Made by a program: the position numbers and the translations under genes
Shown: positions 6,315 to 13,509 of the stretch, piece by piece
Numbering within the stretch: the first letter of the stretch is position 1
Layout of the letters: every line of letters begins with the position of its first letter
Assembly (NCBI GenBank): GCA_017530465.1
Contig: JAFXMJ010000003.1
Location: 1 to 13,509, forward strand
Reading direction: 5' to 3'
Source: Bacteroidales bacterium
GTDB taxonomy: Bacteria; Bacteroidota; Bacteroidia; Bacteroidales; UBA3824
DNA: 13,509 nucleotides
Notes under the pieces: model-generated
Database searches by the model: none
What the model saw: the letters and a program-made list of their open reading frames with translations, nothing else
What the model was told of the DNA's origin: nothing

Positions 6315-9300
6315 TTATTCTCCGCCTCCTGTCTTGACGTATTCGGCGGGGGTGACGCCGTATTCGTCTTTGAAGCATTGACGGAAATATTTGTCGGAAT
6401 TGATGCCAACTTTGAAGGAGACTTCCGATACCGTGTAGCGTCCAGATTGCAAGAGGCGGGCGGCGTTTTGCATTTTGATTTTCCTTATATAATCGGTTGA
6501 AGTGATGCCTGTCAACGCCTTGATTTTCCGATAGAGAGTACTTGTTGACATTGCGAGTTGCTGGGAGAGTGCTGTTACCGAAAATTCAGGGTTTGCCATC
6601 TGTTCGTTCACTATGGTATCCACTTTTTGCATAAACTCGGCGTCGATGGTATTGAGGCTCTCAATGAAGGCTTCGCGCTTGCGGCTGTGGTCTTTGTGCC
6701 CTTCCGACGCATTGGTTTTGGTGAAAAATGCCTTCATACTGCGCTTCTTTTCCAAGAGGTTTTCGATGCGGGTGTACAGAAGTGTCGCGCTGAATGGCTT
6801 GGTCAGGTAACTGTCCGCGCCCGCTTGGTAGCCTTCGGTCTTGTCGTCGATGCTATTTTTGGCGGTGAGCAGTATTATCGGAATGTGCGATGTCAAGATA
6901 TTGTTTTTTAACGTCTTGCAGAGTTCTATGCCGTTTTTTACGGGCATCATTATGTCTGAAATAATGATGTCTGGCATTTCCGATACAGCGGTTTCTATGC
7001 CGATGGCTCCATTGGTGGCTGTCAGGATGCGGTATTTGTCTTTTAATGACATCGAGATATAGTTGAGGATGTCAGGATTGTCCTCTACTATGAGCATAGA
7101 TGACTTGAAGTGGTCTGAATCGGTGGCGGTGTCGGATGGTGCGGCAGTCGTTGTGGCACGAAGTCCCGGGATGGTGAATGTTATTTTTGTGCCTTTGCCT
7201 ACCGCGCTTTGCGCCTCTATCGTGCCGCCGAGAAGGGTTACAAGGTTTTTGACGAGCGACAGACCAATGCCAGTGCCGGAGGCTTGGTGCGCGCCTTTTT
7301 CTTGGTAATATTGGTCGAAAATGTGAGGCAGTGCTTCCTGCGAAATGCCGCATCCGCTGTCTTCCACGCCTATTTTTGCAAACGTGCCGGCGTGAGAAAG
7401 CGATATTTTTATAAATCCCTTTTCGGTGTATTTTATGGAATTGTTGACGAGATTGTCGAGTATTGTGGTGATACAGTCGCGGTCTATTGGCATTTCGTAG
7501 TTGTAGCCGTCGCATACGAACGAAATGTCCACATCTTCCTTGCCGCTGAGAGCCGAATATTTGAGGGCGATGTCGTTGACTACTTCGTCGAGCCGGTCGG
7601 TGGTCAGATGTAGTTGCATATTGTTGGTCTCGGTCTTGCGGAAGTCGAGGAGGTTGTTGATCTGTTTCATCAATTGGTGGCTGCTGCGGTTGATGAGCGC
7701 AAGTTTTTCGAGTACGGGCTGGGGTAGGGTAGAGTCGGCGGATAGGTCTTCTATTGGGCCAGCGATGAGGCTGAGGGGCGTGCGTATCTCGTGGGCGACG
7801 TTGGTGTAGAATCTCATTTTTTCCTCGTTGAGGGCGTCCTGACGCTTGCGTGTTTCTTGTTCTGTTTTGAGTTGTGCGCGGATGTTGACACGCAGTTTGT
7901 ACGATTTGAACGATAAGAATATTGCTCCCAATGTGAGCAGCACGTACATTATCTTGGCGGCGAGAGTCTTGTACCAGGGCGGCAACACGGTGATGATGAG
8001 GTCGGTGGTGGTGTCGGCGTAGTCTGATGAGCAGAATCTTGTCTTCACTTTGAGGGTGTAGCGTCCGGGTGCTACGTTGCGGAACATCACGTTTTGCGCG
8101 TCGCTCACTGGGTAAAATCCGTTGTCCAACCCTTCGAGTTTGCAGGCGTATTGTACTATTGGGGCGCAAGAATAATTGTCGGTGTAGAAGGATAATGCAA
8201 AATTGTTTTCGGGCGGCAAGAGTGTTATCTTGTTGTCGCTGGGGATGGGCGATGTGCGTATGGTGTGATTTTGACCGTCGGATATATAGACCTTTACCAT
8301 CCCTATCTTGGCGGGCGGCAACTGTCTGCTATCAAGCGCATCGTGTGGATAAAACGCCGTCAACCCCTGCACCGAGCCAAACACTTTTTTGCCGTCGGGC
8401 ATTTCAGTGACTGCGCCCGATGAGAATCCTGCTGTGGGTATGCCGTATTGAGGGCCAAAATTTCTGACTCCGCCGCCGCGCAAGAGGCACGAAATGCCGC
8501 TATTGGTGCTTATCCAGATGTTTTGGGATGCGTCTTCGATGACGGCGCGGATGTGCGAATTGTAGAGACCGTGCTGCTTGCCATATACGGTGTACGATGT
8601 GTCGGTATGGTTGTCAAATATTGCAATGCCTTCGCCAGTGGCTACGCAGATGCGCCCGTCGGAGGCTTCGAGGATGTGGTTGATTGTGTTGGAGGGGAAA
8701 TGATTTTGTGTTACGTAATGTCTTGACACATTGAGCGTTGTGTCGAGTACAAACAGACCACCGCCAAAAGTGCCAGCCCAGATGTCGCCGTCTGAATCTC
8801 GGAGCAGGCATCTGATGTCGCCGTGCGGGAGCTGTTGGCACGACGACATTTTCTTATCCACGATGTTTATCGTCATAATGCCATTGTCGGTGGCTACGAG
8901 AATGTTGTCGTTGTCTTTTTGTGCGATGCCCCTTACGTCGGCGTGTTCGTATTCGCGAGGAAGTATTTTGTGGAATTTTTGGGTTTTATTGTCGTAATAC
9001 ACAATGCCGCTCTTGTACATTCCAAACCACAGAGTGCCATTGGCGTCAGCAAAAGCCGCCTGCACGAAGTTGGATGGCAGGTCGTCGTGTTCGCTGTCGA
9101 AAATACGGGTGGGCTTTCTGTTTTCAAAAACGCATATACCGCCTCCGTCCGTCCCCGCGTACAGGCGTCCTTTGCAGTCGGTGCAGCACGATAGTACGCT
9201 CTTGCACTCCGTGGAATTGTACCCGTCGAAGAGATTGCCGTGCGGGTCGAGGAAATTGACTCCGCCGTTCCATATTCCAGCCCAGATATTGTGGTAATTA

Positions 9301-10271
9301 TCAAAGGCTATGCACCTAACCGAATTGCCCGACAGCCCCTGGTCGCCTTCGCGGATAACGGTGCATTTGTAATTGTTGTCGAGGTCGATGATTGCGATGC
9401 CGCCAAGTTCGAGGGCGAGCCACAGATTGTTGTCGTGGGAGAGGCGGATGTCGAATACCGCTTTGGATGCGATGGCGGATATGGTGTCTAACCGCAGGAA
9501 GGTTTCTGTCTTTTCGTCAAAACGCGCCAAGCCCTTGCGTGTGCCTATCCATACGCGCCCGAGGCTGTCGGCAAGCAGCGAAAGCACCTCGTTGTGCGGC
9601 AGCGAGAGCGGGTCGTGGTCGTCGTGCGCAAAGGTCTTGTAAACCTTGCGGGCGCGGTCGTAATAAGCCATTCCGTTTTCATTGTAGCCGATGTAAATCC
9701 TTGAATTTTTGAAATTTTCGGTGACAGTCCAGATGTGTCCGTCGCACCAGCCGGGGACGGTGGCCTTGCCGTAATGCGTGAAAATGCCGCTCGCCTTGTC
9801 GTAATAGTCAACGCCGCCCCAATATGTCGCAATCCAGATGTTGCCGTCTTTGGCGGGGCTTATCTTGGTGATTGCCTCGCTCGAAATGCCGTCGGGCTGG
9901 TCGTGGCGCGGCAGAAATATGTTGAATTTCCTCGTCTTATAATTAAAGGAGTTGAGACCCGACCTCTGCGTCGCAATCCACAGCACCGAATCGCGTGGGT
10001 CGTCGATGATGCAATTGAGTTCGTTGCCGCTCAGGGAGTTGGGCGGGTCGTTCTTGTAAAAATTTTCAAAGGAGTTGCCGTCAAAACGGTTCAACCCCTC
10101 TTCTGTGGCTATCCAGATGTAGCCTGACTTGTCTTGTGCAATGCTCACGACGCAACTATTGCTAAGACCGTCGTCCGTGGTGATTTGGCGGACGGCATAC
10201 CTTTGGGCAACAGCCGCCGTTGGCAGCAGGAGCAAGAGTGCCGTTAATATTTTAAGTGTGGCTGAGTTCAT
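6315..10271 (-). CDS. Hybrid two-component system sensor kinase/response regulator with AraC-type DNA-binding domain (HTCS)
   Basis: A complete 1318-residue one-protein signalling system. After a signal peptide (MNSATLKILTALLLLLPTAAVA) come 14 propeller repeats of the D..G.IWI.T..GL..F type at about 47-641 (for example 47-63, 142-157, 495-509, 583-597), two seven-bladed periplasmic sensor propellers. A Y_Y_Y domain (about 685-762) and one membrane helix (about 768-788) follow. Inside the cell are a HisKA domain with NVAHEIRTPL (H827), an ATPase domain with DNLVNNSIKY and GTGIGLSLVKNL, a receiver with VEDN (1062-1065), phospho-acceptor D1106 in SDIMMP and K1158 in TKPF, and an AraC helix-turn-helix (about 1213-1315). 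All key residues are present. HTCS proteins bind an oligosaccharide directly in the periplasm and switch on the adjacent polysaccharide utilization locus. The divergent lipoprotein/susC-like genes are the likely targets; the glycan cannot be told from this sequence. Confidence 0.97.
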   Translation of the reverse strand: MNSATLKILTALLLLLPTAAVAQRYAVRQITTDDGLSNSCVVSIAQDKSGYIWIATEEGLNRFDGNSFENFYKNDPPNSLSGNELNCIIDDPRDSVLWIATQRSGLNSFNYKTRKFNIFLPRHDQPDGISSEAITKISPAKDGNIWIATYWGGVDYYDKASGIFTHYGKATVPGWCDGHIWTVTENFKNSRIYIGYNENGMAYYDRARKVYKTFAHDDHDPLSLPHNEVLSLLADSLGRVWIGTRKGLARFDEKTETFLRLDTISAIASKAVFDIRLSHDNNLWLALELGGIAIIDLDNNYKCTVIREGDQGLSGNSVRCIAFDNYHNIWAGIWNGGVNFLDPHGNLFDGYNSTECKSVLSCCTDCKGRLYAGTDGGGICVFENRKPTRIFDSEHDDLPSNFVQAAFADANGTLWFGMYKSGIVYYDNKTQKFHKILPREYEHADVRGIAQKDNDNILVATDNGIMTINIVDKKMSSCQQLPHGDIRCLLRDSDGDIWAGTFGGGLFVLDTTLNVSRHYVTQNHFPSNTINHILEASDGRICVATGEGIAIFDNHTDTSYTVYGKQHGLYNSHIRAVIEDASQNIWISTNSGISCLLRGGGVRNFGPQYGIPTAGFSSGAVTEMPDGKKVFGSVQGLTAFYPHDALDSRQLPPAKIGMVKVYISDGQNHTIRTSPIPSDNKITLLPPENNFALSFYTDNYSCAPIVQYACKLEGLDNGFYPVSDAQNVMFRNVAPGRYTLKVKTRFCSSDYADTTTDLIITVLPPWYKTLAAKIMYVLLTLGAIFLSFKSYKLRVNIRAQLKTEQETRKRQDALNEEKMRFYTNVAHEIRTPLSLIAGPIEDLSADSTLPQPVLEKLALINRSSHQLMKQINNLLDFRKTETNNMQLHLTTDRLDEVVNDIALKYSALSGKEDVDISFVCDGYNYEMPIDRDCITTILDNLVNNSIKYTEKGFIKISLSHAGTFAKIGVEDSGCGISQEALPHIFDQYYQEKGAHQASGTGIGLSLVKNLVTLLGGTIEAQSAVGKGTKITFTIPGLRATTTAAPSDTATDSDHFKSSMLIVEDNPDILNYISMSLKDKYRILTATNGAIGIETAVSEMPDIIISDIMMPVKNGIELCKTLKNNILTSHIPIILLTAKNSIDDKTEGYQAGADSYLTKPFSATLLYTRIENLLEKKRSMKAFFTKTNASEGHKDHSRKREAFIESLNTIDAEFMQKVDTIVNEQMANPEFSVTALSQQLAMSTSTLYRKIKALTGITSTDYIRKIKMQNAARLLQSGRYTVSEVSFKVGINSDKYFRQCFKDEYGVTPAEYVKTGGGE

Positions 10272-10312
10272 ATTTGTTTGTTGCGAAGTCCAATGTTAAT
10301 AGACCTACACCG

Positions 10313-10342
10313 CAAATATATAAATAAAAAACTATCCGCAAA
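10313..10342 (-). promoter_or_regulatory. Predicted promoter of the HTCS gene
   Basis: Reading the minus strand, TTTG (10342-10339) and TATATTTG (10320-10313) match the -33 and -7 elements of Bacteroidota promoters, with an 18-base spacer, one short of the usual range. Transcription would start about 10306, leaving a leader of roughly 35 bases before the ATG at 10271. The -7 match is exact; the spacing lowers confidence. Confidence 0.5.
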
Positions 10343-10366
10343 ATTTTTTGCATCTAAAATTTGGTT

Positions 10367-10445
10367 TTCTAATCGTGCAACACCGCTTTTTGCACGATTA
10401 GAACCCCTTTTTTGCACGATTTGGGTAGGGTGATTGCACGATTTG
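10367..10445. promoter_or_regulatory. Phased TTGCACGATTWG array: candidate operator of the HTCS
   Basis: A 12-bp motif TTGCACGATTWG occurs four times. On the plus strand it starts at 10390, 10412 and 10434, an exact 22-bp period. The fourth copy is on the minus strand at 10369-10380; with the first plus copy it forms a 14-bp perfect inverted repeat (10367-10380 and 10390-10403) with a 9-base spacer. The array sits in the 247-base divergent gap between the HTCS gene and the lipoprotein gene. AraC-type regulators bind direct repeats about two helical turns apart, so this fits an HTCS binding site. The dyad part could also form a terminator-like or cruciform structure, but the extra phased copies are not explained by that. 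Confidence 0.75.
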
Positions 10446-10471
10446 AGGGTGCTAACTTTTGCGTTTTACAA

Positions 10472-10483
10472 TGTAAATTTACA
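10472..10483. promoter_or_regulatory. 12-bp perfect palindrome TGTAAATTTACA in the lipoprotein gene leader
   Basis: TGTAAATTTACA reads identically on both strands, 36 bases before the lipoprotein ATG, between the phased array and the gene. Such AT-rich dyads are typical of small dimeric regulators, and this one would overlap or flank the + strand promoter, whose elements I could not place with confidence. It could also be chance in AT-rich DNA. Confidence 0.4.
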
Positions 10484-10518
10484 GTAAATTTTTTGTTAAA
10501 CGAATCTCAATTTGTCAA

Positions 10519-12051
10519 ATGAAAAAAAGTAATATAATCAAAATGTTTGCTGCCTCCGCGCTGCTTGCAGTGTGCGCCGCAAACACCGGCTGTGGCGACG
10601 ACGACGAATTTTCCGCCGTTGACAACCAAAAGCCGACCATCGCTCTCGAAGCCGACGAAATCCACTGGGAGTTTGCCAGGAAATTCGTGGTGAAGGCCAA
10701 GGTGGACGACGCCGACGGCATCAAGGCCATCAATCTCCAAAACAAGGATCTCTATCTTAATAAGACGATAGACATCCTGCGCATCTACGGCGACACCGTA
10801 AAGACCTACAATCTCGAATACGGCATCACCGCTCCCGACTCTCTCAAAACCGAGGCGTTCCCCATCCTTATCACTGTGGAGGATTTGGTGGGCAATGTTT
10901 CTGCTGTTACCTTCAATGCCAATATGGACGGCGACTTCACCGACCCGAAGTTCACGCAGGAGCCGGGCGAGGTAATCAATGTGATTATGAGCGCGTTCAA
11001 TTTCAAGTTTGCCGTGTCTGACAATAGGGTGATACAGCGTGTGACGGTAAGTTTTCCCGACCTCAATATCAACGAGGACATCACCAACGACTCCAAGACC
11101 TACGAGTACAAGAAGACCATCTCCCTCGGCGACGAAAACCGCGACTACAAGGGTGTAATTGCCGCCTACGACGCCTACAACAACAAGGTGGAGAAAGAAA
11201 TCACCATCTCCAAGGGCGAACTCAAAGACTACGACCGTATGTATCTCTGCGACGTAGAAACAGAGGCAGACCTTATTGCCGACGTTTGCGGTGTGCCGAT
11301 GTTGATTGACCACAGCGGAGAATTTGAATACACTGCTCTCTATTATAATGCTACGGCTGGCACCAAGGTACGTTTTATGCCGCAGAAAAACTCCTTTGAA
11401 CCCATCTGTTTTGGCACTGACCCGTCCAACGCCGCAATGTTTACCCCCGACCCCGCACAGGCTCAGCCCATCGTGCTCGACCAGGCAGGTGTCTATTACA
11501 AAATTGTATTCAACACAAAGCAAGGCACTTACACCACAAGCACTTACACTGTTGACGATGCGGCAGACCCAATCCCGCACAAACTTGGCTCTCAGAGCCT
11601 CAATACTTGGTGCTCTGGCGTCTGGAACAAGGAAACCGGCGAATGGGAAACCTCCGACGCTTGGTGGCAAGATTTTAATGTGGGCATTATGACCGACAAT
11701 CCGCGCAACGTTACCGACTTTTTCGATTACAATCCGCAAAACAAGCACATTATCCAAATCCTCAATTATCATCTTGAAAAAGGCAACTTCGAGTTCCACC
11801 CGCACAACTGGCACCACGACGGCTGGTGGGATTATTGTACTTGGAAACCTGAGGCTGCCACCGAAACAGAACCCGATATTTGGAGGTATGTGGGACAATA
11901 CGCCAACCCCGCTTACGAGGCGCAGGCCAATAAATACAACAATGAGGTGGAGGTGGGCAACCACGCCAAACTTTCCATCCCCAAGTCTGGCAACTACGAC
12001 ATCATTTTCGATACCCATTTGGGTCGTATGAAGATAGTTCCATCCAAATAA
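10519..12051 (+). CDS. SusE/SusF-like surface lipoprotein of a nutrient-uptake locus
   Basis: A 510-residue lipoprotein. The N-terminus MKKSNIIKMFAASALLAVC leads to NTGC with the lipidated Cys at 25, followed by GDDDEF, the acidic surface-export signal. Two Ig-like modules follow (about 37-133, starting KPTIALEAD, and about 142-232). Two C-terminal beta-sandwich modules (about 238-345 and 355-508) end in GVYYKIVFNTKQGTY and GNYDIIFDTHLGRMKI, patterns like those closing SusE/SusF carbohydrate-binding modules. The last module carries an aromatic and His-rich patch (HPHNWHHDGWWDYCTW in part, about 427-442), a plausible sugar-binding surface. A glycan-binding role is inferred from position and pattern, not from a specific family match. 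The gene is first in the + strand unit, with the susC-like gene 27 bases downstream, and is probably controlled by the divergent HTCS. Confidence 0.75.
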   Translation: MKKSNIIKMFAASALLAVCAANTGCGDDDEFSAVDNQKPTIALEADEIHWEFARKFVVKAKVDDADGIKAINLQNKDLYLNKTIDILRIYGDTVKTYNLEYGITAPDSLKTEAFPILITVEDLVGNVSAVTFNANMDGDFTDPKFTQEPGEVINVIMSAFNFKFAVSDNRVIQRVTVSFPDLNINEDITNDSKTYEYKKTISLGDENRDYKGVIAAYDAYNNKVEKEITISKGELKDYDRMYLCDVETEADLIADVCGVPMLIDHSGEFEYTALYYNATAGTKVRFMPQKNSFEPICFGTDPSNAAMFTPDPAQAQPIVLDQAGVYYKIVFNTKQGTYTTSTYTVDDAADPIPHKLGSQSLNTWCSGVWNKETGEWETSDAWWQDFNVGIMTDNPRNVTDFFDYNPQNKHIIQILNYHLEKGNFEFHPHNWHHDGWWDYCTWKPEAATETEPDIWRYVGQYANPAYEAQANKYNNEVEVGNHAKLSIPKSGNYDIIFDTHLGRMKIVPSK

Positions 12052-12078
12052 TTAGTTGAATATTATAACATTATAAGT

Positions 12079-13509
12079 ATGAAAAAGATATTATCATTAA
12101 TCACAATGATGCTGTTTGCGGTCTGCGCCTTTGCCCAGAATGTTTCGGTGAAGGGTTCGGTAACAGACCAGAACGGCGAGGCTCTGCTCGGTGCCGTCAT
12201 TATGGAAAAAGGCACTACCAACGGCACTATTTCCGACATCGACGGCAATTTCAGAATCTCCGTCGCCAAAGGCGCCACGATAGAATGTTCGATGCTGGGC
12301 TTTGTGAGCCAGTCGGAGATTGTCAATAGCGACAAGACCATCAACTTCGTCCTCGTGGAAGACACCAAGGGACTCGACGAAGTAGTGGTAATCGGCTACG
12401 GTACTGCCAAGAAATCCGACTTGACTTCCAGTATCTCCACCGTCAAGAGCGACGACATTACCTCTTTCAATTCGGGCAACGCTATGAACGCATTGCAGAG
12501 CAAGGTAAACGGTGTTCAGATTTCGTCCACTGGCGCACCGGGCGCATCTCCGATGGTAATCATCCGATGTGTAACCACCGTCAATGGCTCCAATCCTCTC
12601 TACGTCGTGGACGGTATGCCCGTAGGCGACAATATCAACTTCCTCAATCCCGAAGACATCGAGAGTATGGAGGTGCTTAAAGATGCTTCTGCATCCGCCA
12701 TCTACGGTACAAGGGCATCCAACGGCGTTGTGCTTATCTCCACCAAAAAAGGCAAGAAGGGCAAGACCCAATTTCAATTCACCTCGTCGCTCGGTCTGAG
12801 CGTGATAGGCGACCCCGGTATGGCTAAGGCTTCCGAATACGAAAAAGTGTTCAAGACCCGCTACACCAACGACAATCAGGTGGCTGCATACAACGGCATC
12901 AACAACATCACCGACGCCGAAGGCACCGACTGGTGGGGCGAAACTGTTGACAAGTACGCTATGACCCAAAATTACAACCTCTCTTTCCAAGGCGGCAGCG
13001 ACAAGTTGATTTATAGCGGCTCGTTTGGATATTACCGTTCGCACTCCCACTACAATTACGGCTGGTGGGACAAGTTCACCGGACGCATCAACACCGAATA
13101 CACTTTTGACGAGAAAAACCGTTTTAAACTCGGCATCGAACTCTCCCCGAAACTCGAACGCTGGGACGACACTCCCAACCTGATGGGCGCGGCAATGGCT
13201 ATGGATCCCACCACGCCGATTTTCCGCTCCGACTGGAAGGACATCGACAATGAATATTCTTGGTACGAGCGTTCGCACAACAATCAGGAACACAATCCCG
13301 TCGCCAACCTCAAACGTCAGACCGGACACAGCGACGAGTATGGATTGCTGATGAATCCCTATTTGAGTGTAGAAATCATCAAGGGTCTTACATTCCGCAC
13401 TCAGTTTGGCGACAATGCAAGGTTCCGCGTAAGCAACGGTTTTGCTCCCGAATTTTACATCGACAACCTCGAAAAACAGGAAACTTCCAATGCTTCGCGC
13501 ACGATGAAC
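12079..13509 (+). CDS. SusC-like TonB-dependent receptor, 3' truncated by the window
   Basis: An ATG at 12079 opens a frame that runs 477 codons to the window edge without a stop; full SusC proteins are about 1000 residues, so about half is seen. Order: signal peptide (MKKILSLITMMLFAVCAFA, cut before Q20), a carboxypeptidase-regulatory-like domain (about 22-95, VKGSVTDQNGEALLGA...GTISDIDGNFRI), the SusC hallmark LDEVVVIGYGTAKKSDLT (99-115), then the plug domain with NALQSKVNGVQI, NPLYVVDGMPV (172-182) and the motif DIESMEVLKDASASAIYGTRASNGVVLISTK in part (193-223). The start of the outer-membrane barrel follows. SusC proteins import oligosaccharides or peptides with TonB energy and a SusD lid, expected just downstream. 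The residue after the IR in the plug motif is Cys164, where SusC proteins usually have Gly. Confidence 0.95.
   Translation, partial: MKKILSLITMMLFAVCAFAQNVSVKGSVTDQNGEALLGAVIMEKGTTNGTISDIDGNFRISVAKGATIECSMLGFVSQSEIVNSDKTINFVLVEDTKGLDEVVVIGYGTAKKSDLTSSISTVKSDDITSFNSGNAMNALQSKVNGVQISSTGAPGASPMVIIRCVTTVNGSNPLYVVDGMPVGDNINFLNPEDIESMEVLKDASASAIYGTRASNGVVLISTKKGKKGKTQFQFTSSLGLSVIGDPGMAKASEYEKVFKTRYTNDNQVAAYNGINNITDAEGTDWWGETVDKYAMTQNYNLSFQGGSDKLIYSGSFGYYRSHSHYNYGWWDKFTGRINTEYTFDEKNRFKLGIELSPKLERWDDTPNLMGAAMAMDPTTPIFRSDWKDIDNEYSWYERSHNNQEHNPVANLKRQTGHSDEYGLLMNPYLSVEIIKGLTFRTQFGDNARFRVSNGFAPEFYIDNLEKQETSNASRTMN

Noticed and set aside
7072..8169. Second minus-strand open frame overlapping the HTCS gene
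   Set aside because: It is out of frame with the HTCS, Arg/His/Gln-rich and motif-free, whereas the HTCS frame carries all kinase and receiver residues.
10367..10445. CRISPR array
   Set aside because: The repeated unit is only 12 bp with 10-base gaps, one copy is inverted, there are four copies and no cas genes; an operator array fits better.
10507..12018. Minus-strand open frame of about 503 codons opposite the SusE/F-like lipoprotein gene
   Set aside because: The + strand has a signal peptide, lipobox and coherent domains; the minus frame is Val/Gly/His-rich without motifs, as expected for the complement of Asp/Asn/Thr-rich coding DNA.
12097..13329. Minus-strand open frame of about 410 codons opposite the SusC-like gene
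   Set aside because: The + strand carries unmistakable SusC motifs through the same interval.

Overview
The window looks like chromosomal DNA from a gut-type Bacteroidota, most likely an uncultured member of Bacteroidales. The evidence is a SusC-like TonB-dependent receptor, a hybrid two-component regulator fused to an AraC helix-turn-helix, lipoproteins whose lipid-anchored Cys is followed by Asp-rich surface-export signals, promoter-like TTG/TTTG...TAnnTTTG pairs, and weak ribosome binding sites. I cannot assign a species.

Left part (1-2750): the 3' end of a surface-protein gene with a FISUMP/DUF1566-like C-terminus is followed by a hairpin. Next comes a PD-(D/E)XK nuclease of the Rpn/'putative transposase' type, with its own promoter and a tandem four-residue (GRAE) repeat near the C-terminus. 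After it is a small SiaC/DUF1987 regulatory phosphoprotein, without its usual kinase and phosphatase partners in view.

Middle part (2830-6310): three genes run on the + strand with short gaps. They are a long UbiD-family prFMN-dependent decarboxylase with an apparently duplicated C-terminal unit, an exported formylglycine-generating-enzyme-fold protein that lacks the catalytic cysteines, and an acidic surface lipoprotein. A strong terminator with A and T tracts on both sides separates this group from the convergent gene to its right.

Right part (6315-13509): this is the left edge of a polysaccharide utilization locus or similar nutrient-uptake locus. A 1318-residue hybrid sensor/regulator runs leftward. 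A surface lipoprotein with SusE/F-like features and the start of a SusC-like receptor run rightward; a susD partner would be expected just beyond the window. The divergent intergenic region holds an ordered array of a 12-bp motif (TTGCACGATTWG): one inverted pair plus two further direct copies at an exact 22-bp period. It is the best candidate operator for the regulator.

The most interesting items are this 22-bp-phased array, the Rpn-like gene with its tandem four-residue repeat (resembling the variable repeat reported in the intragenic toxin-antitoxin antiphage Rpn genes), and a nested inverted-repeat insertion inside the ubiD-like gene.
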